From positions 2,108,001-2,172,000 of the forward strand of contig NZ_JAGSYI010000001.1 of NCBI RefSeq assembly GCF_025685625.1: 64,000 nucleotides of DNA, given 5' to 3'. Each line of letters begins with the position of its first letter. Position 1 is the stretch's first letter. The position numbers and the translations under genes are program-made. Shown here in pieces: positions 26,796 to 37,652 of the stretch. The DNA comes from Acidicapsa acidisoli. Its GTDB lineage: Bacteria > Acidobacteriota > Terriglobia > Terriglobales > Acidobacteriaceae. The notes beneath the pieces are model-generated. The model did no database searches, was not told the DNA's origin, and saw only the letters and a list, made by a program, of their open reading frames with translations.

Positions 26796-26898
26796 CCACG
26801 AAACAAGTCGTTGCCGCGACCCTTGGTGGTGAACGAAATCTCGATTAGGATCGGCGCCGCAAAAACGGTGCGCGGGCAGTAGGAAAAAAGAGGTCGTG

Positions 26899-27864
26899 AT
26901 GGAACAAGCGCAAGAGCTGGAAGCATTCAAGCGCGCGATCGATTTGCGGGAATACGCGGCGGCGCAAGGATACGAGCTCGACCGCAAGCAAAGCTGGCGC
27001 GGCACGGCGGTCATGCGGCATCCGGTGACCGACGATAAGGTCATCATCAAGCGCGGCCTTGATGGGCATTATGTTTATTTCTCGGTGCGCGACGACCGCG
27101 ATAACGGCTCGATTATCGATTTTGTCCAATTCCGGAAGGGGCTGAGCATCGGCGCCGTGCGGAAGGAGCTGAGGCCGTGGGTGGGCCAGGCCCCCGTTCC
27201 CGTGCCGCTCTTCGCCGCGCTTCACAAGACCGAAAAAGACCGGATGAAGGTCGAATCTTCATTCGCCCGCATGAATGACGCCGTCGACGGTCATCCCTAT
27301 CTGGAAAGGGAACGCGCGCTGCCCGCCTCCCTACTCGCGTCGGAACGCTTTGCGGGCCGTGTGCGCATCGACGACAGAGGCAACGCGGTCTTCCCGCACT
27401 TTGATGAGCATGGCCTCAGTGGATACGAGCTGAAGAACGCCGGCTTTACGGGCTTTGCATCGGGTGGCATGAAGGCTCTCTGGTTATCGCATGCGAGGCT
27501 CAACGACACGCGTCTCGTGATTACGGAAAGCGCAATCGATGCCCTGAGCCATGCGGTGCTGTTTCCCGATGAACATACCCGCTATGCCTCGATCGGAGGG
27601 AAGACCAACCCGCAACAGCCGGAGCTAATCCGGATGTCGGCCTCGGCAATGGCGCATGGCAGTGAGATCGTCGCGGCTATGGACAACGACGCGGAAGGCG
27701 CAAAGCTGGCCGAATTGGTGCGGAACGCCGTGGTGCTCACCGGCCGTCTCGATCTGAAATTCAGCGTGCATGAGCCGTTTGGGTTCAAAGACTGGAACGA
27801 CCAGTTGCGCGCCCGGCCCCTGCCCTTCCTTCCCTACCGGACCGAGGAAGCTTCGCCGGGTTAA
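26899..27864 (+). CDS. DUF3991/TOPRIM-type DNA-processing protein
   Basis: A 321-residue protein resembling the DUF3991 plus TOPRIM proteins found in mobilization regions. An N-terminal zinc-finger-less primase-like domain (AYAAAQGYELDRKQSW shortened, then YFSVRDDRDNGSIIDFVQ) is followed by a TOPRIM core: LVITESAIDALS (the conserved glutamate), then VAAMDNDAEG (DxD-type metal site). These proteins may prime or process transferred single strands; catalysis has to be inferred. Start at the ATG at 26899; a GTG three bases earlier is possible. Confidence 0.82.
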   Translation: MEQAQELEAFKRAIDLREYAAAQGYELDRKQSWRGTAVMRHPVTDDKVIIKRGLDGHYVYFSVRDDRDNGSIIDFVQFRKGLSIGAVRKELRPWVGQAPVPVPLFAALHKTEKDRMKVESSFARMNDAVDGHPYLERERALPASLLASERFAGRVRIDDRGNAVFPHFDEHGLSGYELKNAGFTGFASGGMKALWLSHARLNDTRLVITESAIDALSHAVLFPDEHTRYASIGGKTNPQQPELIRMSASAMAHGSEIVAAMDNDAEGAKLAELVRNAVVLTGRLDLKFSVHEPFGFKDWNDQLRARPLPFLPYRTEEASPG

Positions 27865-27933
27865 GACGAACCACTTTGACTCAAGCTGCACCGCTGCGAA
27901 TCGCAAGCATAGTGTCAGACTCCCCAAAGTGAG

Positions 27934-28188
27934 ATGGGCATGGCGGCTCAATTCCAATCCGAAGCGTTTGTTACACCGGAGGAAGCGGCGCTGTTTCTGC
28001 GCTATTCGCCGGTCACCGTGAAGCGACTTGCGCGCGAAGGGAAGATCCCGGCGCATTCGGTCACGAATGGTGTGCGTAAGCGCTGGAGATTTCTGATTTC
28101 AGAGCTGGCGACGGCGATGCAGGGAGAGGTATCGTTGAATCATCATCCGCGCCGCTTGCACAAGGAGGAAGCGGCACATGAGAGGTAA
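27934..28188 (+). CDS. Excisionase-like helix-turn-helix protein
   Basis: An 84-residue MerR/excisionase-type HTH protein (FVTPEEAALFLRYSPVTVKR then LAREGKIPAHSV and a winged KRWRF). It overlaps the integrase start by 11 bases, the usual arrangement for a recombination directionality factor that controls excision of the element. Confidence 0.78.
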   Translation: MGMAAQFQSEAFVTPEEAALFLRYSPVTVKRLAREGKIPAHSVTNGVRKRWRFLISELATAMQGEVSLNHHPRRLHKEEAAHER

Positions 28189-29365
28189 AGAGCGGCAAAC
28201 CTTCCAGCATGGCTGGATCGTTCGGAAAGCCCGCAGCAAAGGACCGGATGTATGGGTGCTTCGCTGGCGGGAAGGAGATGCGGACAAGTCACGGACCCTG
28301 GGCACGACGCAGCAGCTCCGCACCAGGACAGAAGCGCAGCGGGAGGCTTCAAAGTTCACTGCGGAGATCAACAACTCAATTGAAATTGCAACCTTCGGTC
28401 AACTGGCGAGGCGCTATTTGCAAGAGGCAATTCCAGAACGTCACTCCACGGCTGGCCCGTTACGGTCGATGCTGACCGGGCGCATTCTTCCCGAATGGGA
28501 AAACGTGCGCGTGGTCGATATGGCGAAGGACCCGATGGCGGTGGAACAGTGGATCAAGGGATTGCAAACCAAGCCGCGAAAGAAGGGCGAGAAACCCCGC
28601 GATCTCGCGCCCAAGAGCAAGCTGCATACCCGCGCGGTCATGCACCGGCTGTTCGAGTATGCGATGCGCTGGCGCTATCTGGACTGCCAGCGCAATCCGA
28701 TGGGCCTGATCGAACTGAAAGGAACGAACCGGCGGGTTCGTCCGATCTATTTGTTGACCGCGCAGCAGTATTACGCGGTCCTCTCTCACCTTGCCCCGCA
28801 TGTCCGGCTCATGACCGTACTCGCCATGAACACGGGGATGCGGGTCAGCGAGATTTTGGGACTGAAGTGGACGGATATCGATTTCGAGCGGGCGACGCTC
28901 ACGATTGAACGCTCGGTTGTGGGCAAGTACGAGGATGAGACCAAAACCCTGGCCTCCGCTTCCGTGCTTCCGCTGCATGAGTTGCTGATTCAGGAACTTA
29001 GAGCCTGGCAAGCGCGGGAGAAAGACGTGAACGGTTGGCTGTTCGGCAACATCGACACGGGCCGGCCGTACCATGCCGACTCACTCCGGCAGGACCATCT
29101 GGCTCCGGCGGGGAAGAAAGCGGGTATCCCGAACCTGGGATGGCACAACTTCCGGCACACCTACCGGGCGAGGCTGGGCAGTTCCGGCGTAACGCCCGAA
29201 GTGCAGCAGAAGCTCATGCGGCACAGTTCGATTGATATGACGATGAAGTATGGGCAGAACCACATGCTCGACTCGACCCGGCCCGCGAACGCGAAGCTGA
29301 TCGAGGAACTGCTAGCAGCCGGGGCGCTGTCAGATGCGCCCTTATTGCGCCCTCAGATTTTGTAA
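28178..29365 (+). CDS. int: Tyrosine site-specific integrase of the element
   Basis: A 395-residue tyrosine recombinase. The N-terminal SAM-like DNA-binding domain covers about residues 65-165. The catalytic domain shows Arg in NTGMRVSEILGLKW, the HNFRHTYRAR box (His-x-x-Arg), LMRHSSIDMTMKYG with the second His and the nucleophilic Tyr. It ends (29363-29365 TAA) one base before the CCA end of the initiator tRNA, the classic layout of an element integrated at a tRNA 3' end. The opposite att site is not in the window. Confidence 0.93.
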   Translation: MRGKERQTFQHGWIVRKARSKGPDVWVLRWREGDADKSRTLGTTQQLRTRTEAQREASKFTAEINNSIEIATFGQLARRYLQEAIPERHSTAGPLRSMLTGRILPEWENVRVVDMAKDPMAVEQWIKGLQTKPRKKGEKPRDLAPKSKLHTRAVMHRLFEYAMRWRYLDCQRNPMGLIELKGTNRRVRPIYLLTAQQYYAVLSHLAPHVRLMTVLAMNTGMRVSEILGLKWTDIDFERATLTIERSVVGKYEDETKTLASASVLPLHELLIQELRAWQAREKDVNGWLFGNIDTGRPYHADSLRQDHLAPAGKKAGIPNLGWHNFRHTYRARLGSSGVTPEVQQKLMRHSSIDMTMKYGQNHMLDSTRPANAKLIEELLAAGALSDAPLLRPQIL

Positions 29366-29366
29366 T

Positions 29367-29443
<77 letters not shown>

Positions 29444-29448
29444 ACTTG

Positions 29449-29478
29449 ATTGTAACAAGGCCTGGCGGGCAGGGTCAA
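29449..29478 (-). promoter_or_regulatory. Sigma70-type promoter of tRNA-fMet
   Basis: On the minus strand TTGACC (29478-29473), an 18-base spacer, and TACAAT (29454-29449). Transcription would begin within a few bases of the tRNA 5' end. Confidence 0.75.
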
Positions 29479-29593
29479 ACCGCGAGTCCGATCGCTCGAT
29501 GTCACCGTAGCTCGTTGATAAAAATACATTTATCCAGAACCCCCCCCGGGCTTTTCCTCAGCCCGCGAGGTCTTTTTCATTAGAACCGCCGAT

Positions 29594-30241
29594 TTATTCC
29601 GAGAAGATTGGAGAAAGCGCCTCCTCGGGCTCCGGCCTGACGCGAAAATCAGCGTGCGCCTCGGCAAAAAGAACCCGCCCGTCCTGGCCCAGAACATAAG
29701 TGGCAGGCATCGGCAGCCGCCAGCTAGCCTCGCCATTCAAGAACGGCAGATTCACCATAATCGATTTCAAATAGCGCTGGTGATACTCCGGCACCGTGTA
29801 AACCAAGTCAAACTGCTCCGCCAGCTTAGCGCCCGGATCATGTAGCAACGGAAACGGCAACCCATGCTGCTGGACCGCAAAATCCGACTGCCGCTGCGTC
29901 TCTGGGCTGATCGCCACCAGCAGCGCGCCCCGTTCCCGCAACTGACCATACCGGTTGCGCCAGGTCTCCAGCTCTGTCACGCAATAAGGACACCAACGCC
30001 CGCGAAAGAAATTCACCAACAGCGGCCCCACCGCCAGCAGATCCTGGCTCCGCACCAGTCGCCCTGACGAATCATGCAGCGCAAACTCGGGCGCCAACGC
30101 CCCTACCGGCAGAATCCGCTCTTCAATGCCGGTGGCAAACAACTCCTCGACAGCTCGCTCGCCCACTGCAAGCCGCTCCGCCTGCACCAGCTTGCGCGTG
30201 TTCGCAGTAATCTCGTCGAGCTGATCCTGTAGAGAGCTCAT
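29594..30241 (-). CDS. Peroxiredoxin-like (AhpC/TSA) protein
   Basis: A 215-residue thioredoxin-fold protein. The peroxidatic region is FFRGRWCPYCVTEL, with Cys in a CPYC arrangement near residue 90, followed by a typical TSA domain (LLVAISPET, LLHDPGAKLAEQF, ATYVLGQDGRVLFA). A helical extension of about 50 residues precedes the domain, as in the peroxiredoxin-like subgroup. It probably reduces hydroperoxides in the cytoplasm. ATG at 30241 is used; a GTG at 30259 would add six residues. Confidence 0.82.
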   Translation of the reverse strand: MSSLQDQLDEITANTRKLVQAERLAVGERAVEELFATGIEERILPVGALAPEFALHDSSGRLVRSQDLLAVGPLLVNFFRGRWCPYCVTELETWRNRYGQLRERGALLVAISPETQRQSDFAVQQHGLPFPLLHDPGAKLAEQFDLVYTVPEYHQRYLKSIMVNLPFLNGEASWRLPMPATYVLGQDGRVLFAEAHADFRVRPEPEEALSPIFSE

Positions 30242-30299
30242 TACTTTATCGGCGTCCACTGACTTTCAGGTATTTAATTTCGCAACTCAATACAGTTCT

Positions 30300-31697
30300 T
30301 CATCTCCCGAACTTCTGCTTCGGTCCGCCGCCCATCATCCCAGCCATCCCGCCACGCATCATGCTCTTCGCCAGTCCGCCCTTGCCAAATTGCTTGAACA
30401 TCTTGCTCATCTGCGAATACTGCCGCAGCAGCTGGTTCACATCCTGCACGCTGGTGCCCGAACCCGCCGCAATGCGCTTCCTGCGCGACCCGGAGATGAT
30501 ATCCGCGTTCAGCCGCTCCTTCTTCGTCATCGAATTAATGATCGCCTCCAGCCGAGTGAACTGGCTTTCATCCACATTCTTAGAAGCCTGCTGCAACCCG
30601 GCAAATGGCCCCACCGAAGGCAGCATCTTCAAAATCGACTCCATCGAGCCCAACTTCTTGATCTGCTTCAGCTGATCGCGAAAATCCTCCAACGAAAAGC
30701 CGTCGCCCATCAGCGCCTTCTTGGCAAAGTCCTCGCTCTTCTTGCGGTCGAGCGCGCCTTCCGCCTTTTCCAGCAGGCTCATCATGTCGCCATGGCCCAG
30801 AATGCGGCCCGTGATGCGGTCCGGATGGAACGGCTCAAAGGCATCCGGCTTCTCGCCCACGCCAATGAACTTGATCGGCTGCCCCGTCACATGGCGAATC
30901 GACAGCGCCGCACCACCACGAGCATCGCCGTCCATTTTAGTTAGCACCACGCCGGTCAGCCCCAGCCGCCGATGAAAATCCTGCGCGGAATTGACCGCAT
31001 CCTGGCCGGTCATCGCGTCGGCCACGAACAGGATTTCCTGCGGATCAAGCAGTTTCTTGAGCCGCTCCATCTCCTGCATCAGCTCTTCGTCGATGCCCAA
31101 CCGGCCTGCGGTATCCACAATCAGCGTGTCGCAACCCATGATCATGGCTTCGCGCTTGGCCTCTTTGGCCAGTCGCTCCACCAGGGCGGATCCGGGCTTC
31201 TCGCCCTTCAGATCACCTTCGTAGATGCGCGTCTCCGTCGACTTCGCGACAACTTTCAGCTGCTCCCGCGCCGCCGGACGGTACACGTCCACCGAAACCA
31301 ACAGCGGCCTATGCCCGCCCTTCTTCAGCCACACCGCCAGTTTGCCGCTGGTCGTCGTCTTGCCCGAACCCTGCAAACCGGCCATCAAAATGACCGTCGG
31401 CGGCTTCGAAGCGAACTTGAACCGCGCCGTATCCTTGCCCAGCAGCGCCACCAGCTCGTCGTGGACGACCTTGATCACCTGCTCCGTCGGCGAAAGAGCC
31501 GTCAGCACTTCGGTGCCAACCGCCTTCACGCGGATCTGCTCGATCAGATCCTTCACCACATTCAGGTTCACGTCGGCTTCAAGCAGCGCCACGCGAATCT
31601 CCCGCAGCGCCTCGCCAATATTCTCTTCGGTCAACACGCCCTGGCCGCGCAGGTGCTTAAAGGCGCGCTGCAGCTTCTCTGTCAAATTCTCAAACAT
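30300..31697 (-). CDS. ffh: Signal recognition particle protein Ffh
   Basis: The 465-residue SRP54 GTPase that targets membrane and secreted proteins. N domain (FENLTEKLQRAFKHLRGQG) is followed by the GTPase G domain: G1 GLQGSGKTTT, G2/G3 region VDVYRPAAREQL and DTAGRL, G4 TKMDGDARGG. The M domain is methionine-rich, with the RNA-binding GSRRKRIAAGSG motif and the tail MMRGGMAGMMGGG. The start at 31697 is the conserved MFENL; an 18-residue upstream extension of the frame is not conserved. Essential gene, single copy expected. Confidence 0.98.
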   Translation of the reverse strand: MFENLTEKLQRAFKHLRGQGVLTEENIGEALREIRVALLEADVNLNVVKDLIEQIRVKAVGTEVLTALSPTEQVIKVVHDELVALLGKDTARFKFASKPPTVILMAGLQGSGKTTTSGKLAVWLKKGGHRPLLVSVDVYRPAAREQLKVVAKSTETRIYEGDLKGEKPGSALVERLAKEAKREAMIMGCDTLIVDTAGRLGIDEELMQEMERLKKLLDPQEILFVADAMTGQDAVNSAQDFHRRLGLTGVVLTKMDGDARGGAALSIRHVTGQPIKFIGVGEKPDAFEPFHPDRITGRILGHGDMMSLLEKAEGALDRKKSEDFAKKALMGDGFSLEDFRDQLKQIKKLGSMESILKMLPSVGPFAGLQQASKNVDESQFTRLEAIINSMTKKERLNADIISGSRRKRIAAGSGTSVQDVNQLLRQYSQMSKMFKQFGKGGLAKSMMRGGMAGMMGGGPKQKFGR

Positions 31698-31775
31698 AGT
31701 CGTCTCAATCCAAGTGTATCGCGGGCCACGAGCCTCGCTCTTCCCCGTCAACGCTTGAGCAGCGTTCCGAACGAA

Positions 31776-31792
31776 ACCGGCGTTGCGCCGGT
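31776..31792. other. Short hairpin between ffh and the hydrolase gene
   Basis: ACCGGCG-TTG-CGCCGGT, a perfect 7-base stem lying 26 bases after the hydrolase stop on the minus strand. No T-tract follows, so it is a weak terminator candidate. Confidence 0.35.
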
Positions 31793-31818
31793 CCCTGCGT
31801 CAGGATTCCGTTCTCCAC

Positions 31819-32655
31819 CTAACCGGAAGCAGCCTGCTCTATTCCCTCCACCAGCCTGGCGATCGCCAGCCGCGACAGTATCAGGCCCCAGTAAGACAGG
31901 TCCGGCTGGTAAAAGGGCTCATTGTGCGAAACCTCCGGCACCAGGACAACCTCGGCGTTCCAGCCGCAGAACGCGTTCAGCTCCGAGGCCATCCGCACCG
32001 GAAACAGCTGATCCCGTTCCCCGTGCACAATCAACACGGGAACCTCGCAATCGCGCAGCGCCTCCTCCGCTTTCCAGACATGGGGCACCGCAAACGCAAA
32101 CCTCTTCGGAATTCCAATACTGCACGCCGCTTCCCGGAAAGACGTGAAAGCCGCGCAAAGTACCAGCCGCTCCGCGGCAACCCGTCCGATAATCGCAGCC
32201 GCCACCCCGCTTCCCAGCGAATAGCCAAGCAGGGATACCGAAAAACCAGGCATCAGATCGCACAAGAGCTCAAAGGCTGCAATCGCGTCCCGTTCGCACT
32301 GGTTCACGTTGATCGACCCCGTACTGCGCCCATACCCTGAGTAATCGAATACCAGCGACGCCGCCCCATTGGCCGCAAGCAGCCGCTGCACCGGCAACCA
32401 GTGCTCGACAGTTTCGCCGATGCCGTGGCAGATCAGCACCACAGACTGCACCGGAACGGCCGCCGGCCTCACAAAAAAGGCGTCAAGGACGTTCTTCCCG
32501 CTTCGGATCGCATGACGGGAAACCAGCGCATCAGAGGTATCGGCGGTATCGCCGATGTCGCTTAATCGGCCCGAACCGATCCTGCCCATCAGCCGGTCCC
32601 GGAGGACCAGGGCACGGCTGATACACGTGATCGCAATCGTAAAGACACGGCTCAT
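31819..32655 (-). CDS. Alpha/beta hydrolase (S33/BAAT-like)
   Basis: A 278-residue serine hydrolase. The triad can be read: nucleophile in GYSLGSG, acid in VHGERDQLFP, His in EVSHNEPF. The oxyanion region is CHGIGETVEHW. The first 25 residues are hydrophobic and basic and might anchor it to the membrane. Substrate unknown; likely an esterase or lipase-like enzyme. Start by ATG at 32655 with a modest ribosome site. Confidence 0.82.
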   Translation of the reverse strand: MSRVFTIAITCISRALVLRDRLMGRIGSGRLSDIGDTADTSDALVSRHAIRSGKNVLDAFFVRPAAVPVQSVVLICHGIGETVEHWLPVQRLLAANGAASLVFDYSGYGRSTGSINVNQCERDAIAAFELLCDLMPGFSVSLLGYSLGSGVAAAIIGRVAAERLVLCAAFTSFREAACSIGIPKRFAFAVPHVWKAEEALRDCEVPVLIVHGERDQLFPVRMASELNAFCGWNAEVVLVPEVSHNEPFYQPDLSYWGLILSRLAIARLVEGIEQAASG

Positions 32656-32831
32656 TCGAACCCCGCACCAATGCCCAGAATGCCTGCCCAGAACGTCCCT
32701 GCGATCCAGGCTTCCTCGCCTCTCATGCGTTGGAAGAGGCGGTAAAGCATTTCCGAAGAATCCTCGAACATAGCACTTTCGACTTCAGTCTACCGCGAAC
32801 TCATTCCGCGCTCGGCCAGAGTTCGCAAACC

Positions 32832-34232
32832 TCAATTTCCCGGCTCAACCAGATACTGCTCCAGTTTCCCGTCCGGATACGTGTAAGTGGTCAGAGTCAG
32901 CCGCTTGCCCGGATAAACGATACGGAAAACGTGGAGCGTCATCCCGCCGCGCAACTCCTCAGCGGCTTGCTTGAATGTCAGCGGCTCTCCCAGCGGCCCA
33001 AGGCTGTTCTTGAAGTCCGCAATCGTCTGCTCCGAAAAGTAGTCATTCAAATTCGGAGACAGCAGACTGCGGTCAATCTTTCCCTGTTGCAAATCGCGAT
33101 AGATGGCCAGCGCCTGCTTCTCGCTGTCGGACTGTTTTCCACTCCCGGCAACTGTCGAGGCAACCAGTTGCGCAATCTCCTCCGCCCCACCGGCCATATG
33201 GTTGGTGAGCACAGCAACCGCCACGCCGTCGTCTACCAGTACTTCATTGTCCGAAACAAACCCCGTCACCTCGCCGCTGTGCTCAATGGAGCGATGGCCG
33301 TCCCGCTTCTTCACACCCACGCCCAGCCCATACTCCGTGCCACTTCCATCCTTGAGCTTCACCTCGGTGAACATCTCCTTGTAACTCTCCGGCTTGAGCA
33401 CACTTTGTGCAATCAGGCTCTCATCCCATAGCGCCAGATCATGCGCGGTCATCGCCAGCTCCCCTGCCGCAAACATCCACCCGGTCCCCTCCTTGGGAGC
33501 CAGCCGCATAGGACCGAGAGCATTCCGGACATAAGGAGTCGCATCCGTCGAGGTAAGCTTCGTCTCATCGGAATCCCACACCGACTTCATGCCAAGGGGA
33601 TGGAAGATATGCTCGCCCAGGAAGGCAAAGAGCTTTTCTCCGCTCACCTTTTCAACAATCTCCCCAGCGATCACGTAGTTCGTATTCGAATACTGCCACT
33701 TCGTCCCCGGCTCAAAGTCCAACGGCTTCTTCGCCCAGGTATCCAGAATCTGCTGCGCCGACCCCGGCTTCATCATCGGGGTCATCAAGTAATCCTCCGG
33801 CCAGTAATCCTGATACCCCGAGGTATGGCTGAGAATCTGCCGTATCGTCACCTCATCACCCCGCGTGAGCCCCGGAACATACTTGCCCACCGCGTCATCC
33901 AGCGAAAGCTTGCCCTGCTCCTGAAGAAGCAAAATGGCCGCCGCCGTAAACTGCTTAGAAACCGACCCGATCGAGTACCGCATCTCCGGCGTCGCAGGCA
34001 CATCCGGCGCAATATGTGCCAGCCCATAAGCATGTGTATAAACCACCTTGCCGCCTTGCACCACCGCAACAGACGCCGACGGAATGCCGCGCTGCTCCAG
34101 CACCTGGCTGGCAATCCGATCGATCTGCGCACGCAGAGACGGCTCAATGCCGTCCACTGTCTGCGCGTTTGCAGCCAGTGACAATCCCGCAACCGTCAGC
34201 AGGCAAGGCAATACCAAGCGAAACTTCCTCAT
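32832..34232 (-). CDS. Serine hydrolase, class C beta-lactamase family
   Basis: A 466-residue periplasmic protein with a signal peptide (RKFRLVLPCLLTVAGLSLAANAQ shortened). The catalytic motifs of penicillin-binding-protein/class C enzymes are present: SVSK (Ser-x-x-Lys) near residue 92, YSNTNY (Tyr-x-Asn) near 175 and HSGEVTGF (KTG-like box) near 310. A C-terminal lipocalin-like tail of about 120 residues follows. It may act as a D-aminopeptidase or esterase; antibiotic resistance should not be assumed. Start at 34232 fits the signal peptide. Confidence 0.88.
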   Translation of the reverse strand: MRKFRLVLPCLLTVAGLSLAANAQTVDGIEPSLRAQIDRIASQVLEQRGIPSASVAVVQGGKVVYTHAYGLAHIAPDVPATPEMRYSIGSVSKQFTAAAILLLQEQGKLSLDDAVGKYVPGLTRGDEVTIRQILSHTSGYQDYWPEDYLMTPMMKPGSAQQILDTWAKKPLDFEPGTKWQYSNTNYVIAGEIVEKVSGEKLFAFLGEHIFHPLGMKSVWDSDETKLTSTDATPYVRNALGPMRLAPKEGTGWMFAAGELAMTAHDLALWDESLIAQSVLKPESYKEMFTEVKLKDGSGTEYGLGVGVKKRDGHRSIEHSGEVTGFVSDNEVLVDDGVAVAVLTNHMAGGAEEIAQLVASTVAGSGKQSDSEKQALAIYRDLQQGKIDRSLLSPNLNDYFSEQTIADFKNSLGPLGEPLTFKQAAEELRGGMTLHVFRIVYPGKRLTLTTYTYPDGKLEQYLVEPGN

Positions 34233-34364
34233 GAGGCGACCTTCTCCCAATACTCTCTATAAAAATCTACCAGTCATGGCTCCTGAAACTCCATCCGCCG
34301 TCGCCTGCGCTGCCACTGTCACCCTCTGGGTTACGCTGAAATGAGACGGAGGCCGACAAGAGCG

Positions 34365-35009
34365 ATGACGCAGATCAATGAGAAGGACAAGTTGGGCAAG
34401 CTCATCGAAGGTCACAAGCGCTTTCACCGCGATATCTTTCCTGGCAAACGCCAGCAGTTCCACCTGCTAGCCGAGATGCAGGCCCCCGAGTGGCTCTTCA
34501 TCACCTGTTCTGACTCCCGCATCGTTCCCGACCTCATCCTCCAGACCGGCCCCGGCGACCTTTTTCTCTCCCGCAGCATCGGCAACGTAGTTCCCGTCAG
34601 CGGCAACGACGTCGACGGCGTCACCGCCACCATCGAATACGCCGTGGAAGTCCTGAAAGTAAAGCACATCATTCTCTGCGGCCACTCCGACTGCGGTGCC
34701 CTCAAAGCCGCATTAAACCGAAAAGGGCTGGAAAAGCTCCCCAAAGCCAGCCGCTGGTTGCACCATGTCGAGGGAGCCTTCACCCATCGCCAGCCGCTCA
34801 ATCCAGCCGACGGCGAACACGCCGAACTAGCCTCGATCATCCGCGGCAATGTAGTAGCCCAGCTCATCAACCTCCGCGCCCAACCATCCGTCGACCGCGC
34901 TCTGGTCAACGGCCAAATCGAAGTCCACGGCTGGTACTACGACATCCTCACCGGCCAAATCGAGCAATACGACGAGCAGCAACGCAAATTCCTGCCGTTG
35001 CTGGCATAA
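34365..35009 (+). CDS. Beta-class carbonic anhydrase
   Basis: A 214-residue zinc enzyme interconverting CO2 and bicarbonate. Zinc ligands and the Asp-Arg dyad are visible: Cys and Asp-Ser-Arg in FITCSDSRIVP, then His and Cys in LCGHSDCGALKA. Other family blocks include RSIGNVVP and the ending VHGWYYDILTGQI. The cytoplasmic location fits the lack of a signal. An ATG at 34341 would add eight residues. Confidence 0.95.
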   Translation: MTQINEKDKLGKLIEGHKRFHRDIFPGKRQQFHLLAEMQAPEWLFITCSDSRIVPDLILQTGPGDLFLSRSIGNVVPVSGNDVDGVTATIEYAVEVLKVKHIILCGHSDCGALKAALNRKGLEKLPKASRWLHHVEGAFTHRQPLNPADGEHAELASIIRGNVVAQLINLRAQPSVDRALVNGQIEVHGWYYDILTGQIEQYDEQQRKFLPLLA

Positions 35010-35052
35010 GCCGATAAGAAAAAGACGCCCGATGTCTGGCACGGGAGGCAAA

Positions 35053-35277
35053 ATGCACATCGAAATCACCGCCGAAGAAGCCGAAGCCAGATTCTTCGAG
35101 ATTTTAGAGGAAGTGCAACAAGGTCAATGATTTACTATCACAATCGAGGGCAGGCCGGTTGCCCAGATCGGCCCCTCCGCCGAAGCAATTGCCGAAGCCG
35201 TCGAACGCCTGCGTAATCCCAAAATCTCAGGTATTTCGGGCGACACTGTCCTCGAATGGATTCGTGAAGGCCCGTAA
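35053..35277 (+). pseudogene. Phd/YefM-type antitoxin fossil with in-frame stop
   Basis: Seventy-five codons from an ATG with a GGGAGG site. The frame reads MHIEITAEEAEARFFEILEE (Phd-type N-terminus), then a TGA stop at 35128-35130, and continues FTITIEGRPVAQIGP, the second conserved Phd block. A C-terminal tail resembling a toxin-binding segment ends at TAA 35275. No toxin gene (PIN or RelE type) follows. Either the antitoxin is dead or the stop is suppressed; the former is likelier. Confidence 0.75.
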
Positions 35278-35357
35278 GTAGCCTCGTTCGGCGGATAAAC
35301 CGGCCCGCGCGGGCGCCGGACCACACCCACCCTTTACATCCAAACACTAAAGAATCC

Positions 35358-35386
35358 TTGACAGCAACTCACTCATCTATGACACT
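35358..35386 (+). promoter_or_regulatory. Possible dnaK promoter
   Basis: A consensus TTGACA (35358-35363) lies 68 bases before dnaK, with a poor -10 (GACACT) at 17-base spacing. No CIRCE inverted repeat (TTAGCACTC-type) is seen nearby, so HrcA control is not supported by sequence. Confidence 0.35.
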
Positions 35387-35430
35387 AAAAGAGCACAGAA
35401 CTCGGAACCCCCAGGCAGGTATACACAACC

Positions 35431-37353
<1,923 letters not shown>

Positions 37354-37366
37354 ACCAGCCGTTTAG

Positions 37367-37440
37367 ATAACTCCGCATCGCGGCGGGAAAAACAAAAGCA
37401 GCATAGCTCAGGGGTAGGCGACAGCAATGTCGTCTACCCC
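37367..37440 (+). repeat. Intergenic repeat copy 1, with dnaK terminator-like hairpin
   Basis: This block is about 84 percent similar by eye to 38102-38173. Its last 30 bases form a hairpin: GGGGTAGGCGAC (37411-37422) with GTCGTCTACCCC (37429-37440), one G-U pair, then ATTTTC. It begins 13 bases after the dnaK stop, and the hairpin could end dnaK transcription. Confidence 0.6.
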
Positions 37441-37450
37441 ATTTTCTCGC

Positions 37451-37492
37451 GTGGAACAATTGTGCTTCACGCGTTGTTCCACGTAGAACAAT
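37451..37492 (+). other. Overlapping, mutually exclusive hairpins upstream of the XRE gene
   Basis: GTGGAACAA (37451-37459) pairs perfectly with TTGTTCCAC (37474-37482). The right arm can instead pair with GAACAA about 37486-37491, followed by TTTTT. This resembles an anti-terminator/terminator switch, but could be simple nested palindromes. Confidence 0.35.
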
Positions 37493-37652
37493 TTTTGGGC
37501 TCGAAACTCACTGCACAGTCTGTCAAGCAAGTTTGTTGCTTGTGGCGTGTTTTGTTGCAATTGGAATTGCGCGGAATTTGAATGGTTTGTGCATTCAATT
37601 CGGCTCGTGTGGAGTTGCGTGTTTTATATCTCCAATTGGCTATCGTCATAAC

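Noticed and set aside
26792-26848. Eighteen-codon frame overlapping the Cys-rich gene stop as ATGA
   Set aside because: Too short to support and without a recognisable motif; could be a leader peptide but nothing downstream suggests attenuation.
1-29365. A complete integrative conjugative element
   Set aside because: No VirB/Trb mating-channel genes are visible; only relaxase, MobC and coupling protein. The left side is unseen, so this holds for the window only.
1-29366. Second attachment site inside the window
   Set aside because: Reading by eye I found no second copy of the tRNA-fMet 3' end left of the integrase; the far end is probably outside.
30972-32147. Long plus-strand frame over ffh and the hydrolase
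   Set aside because: Shadow of two well-supported minus-strand genes, with biased composition.
32832-34232. Antibiotic-resistance beta-lactamase
   Set aside because: Catalytic motifs fit the broad serine hydrolase/PBP family and the context is housekeeping; resistance is not supported.
35340-35430. CIRCE heat-shock operator before dnaK
   Set aside because: No inverted repeat of the TTAGCACTC type is present.
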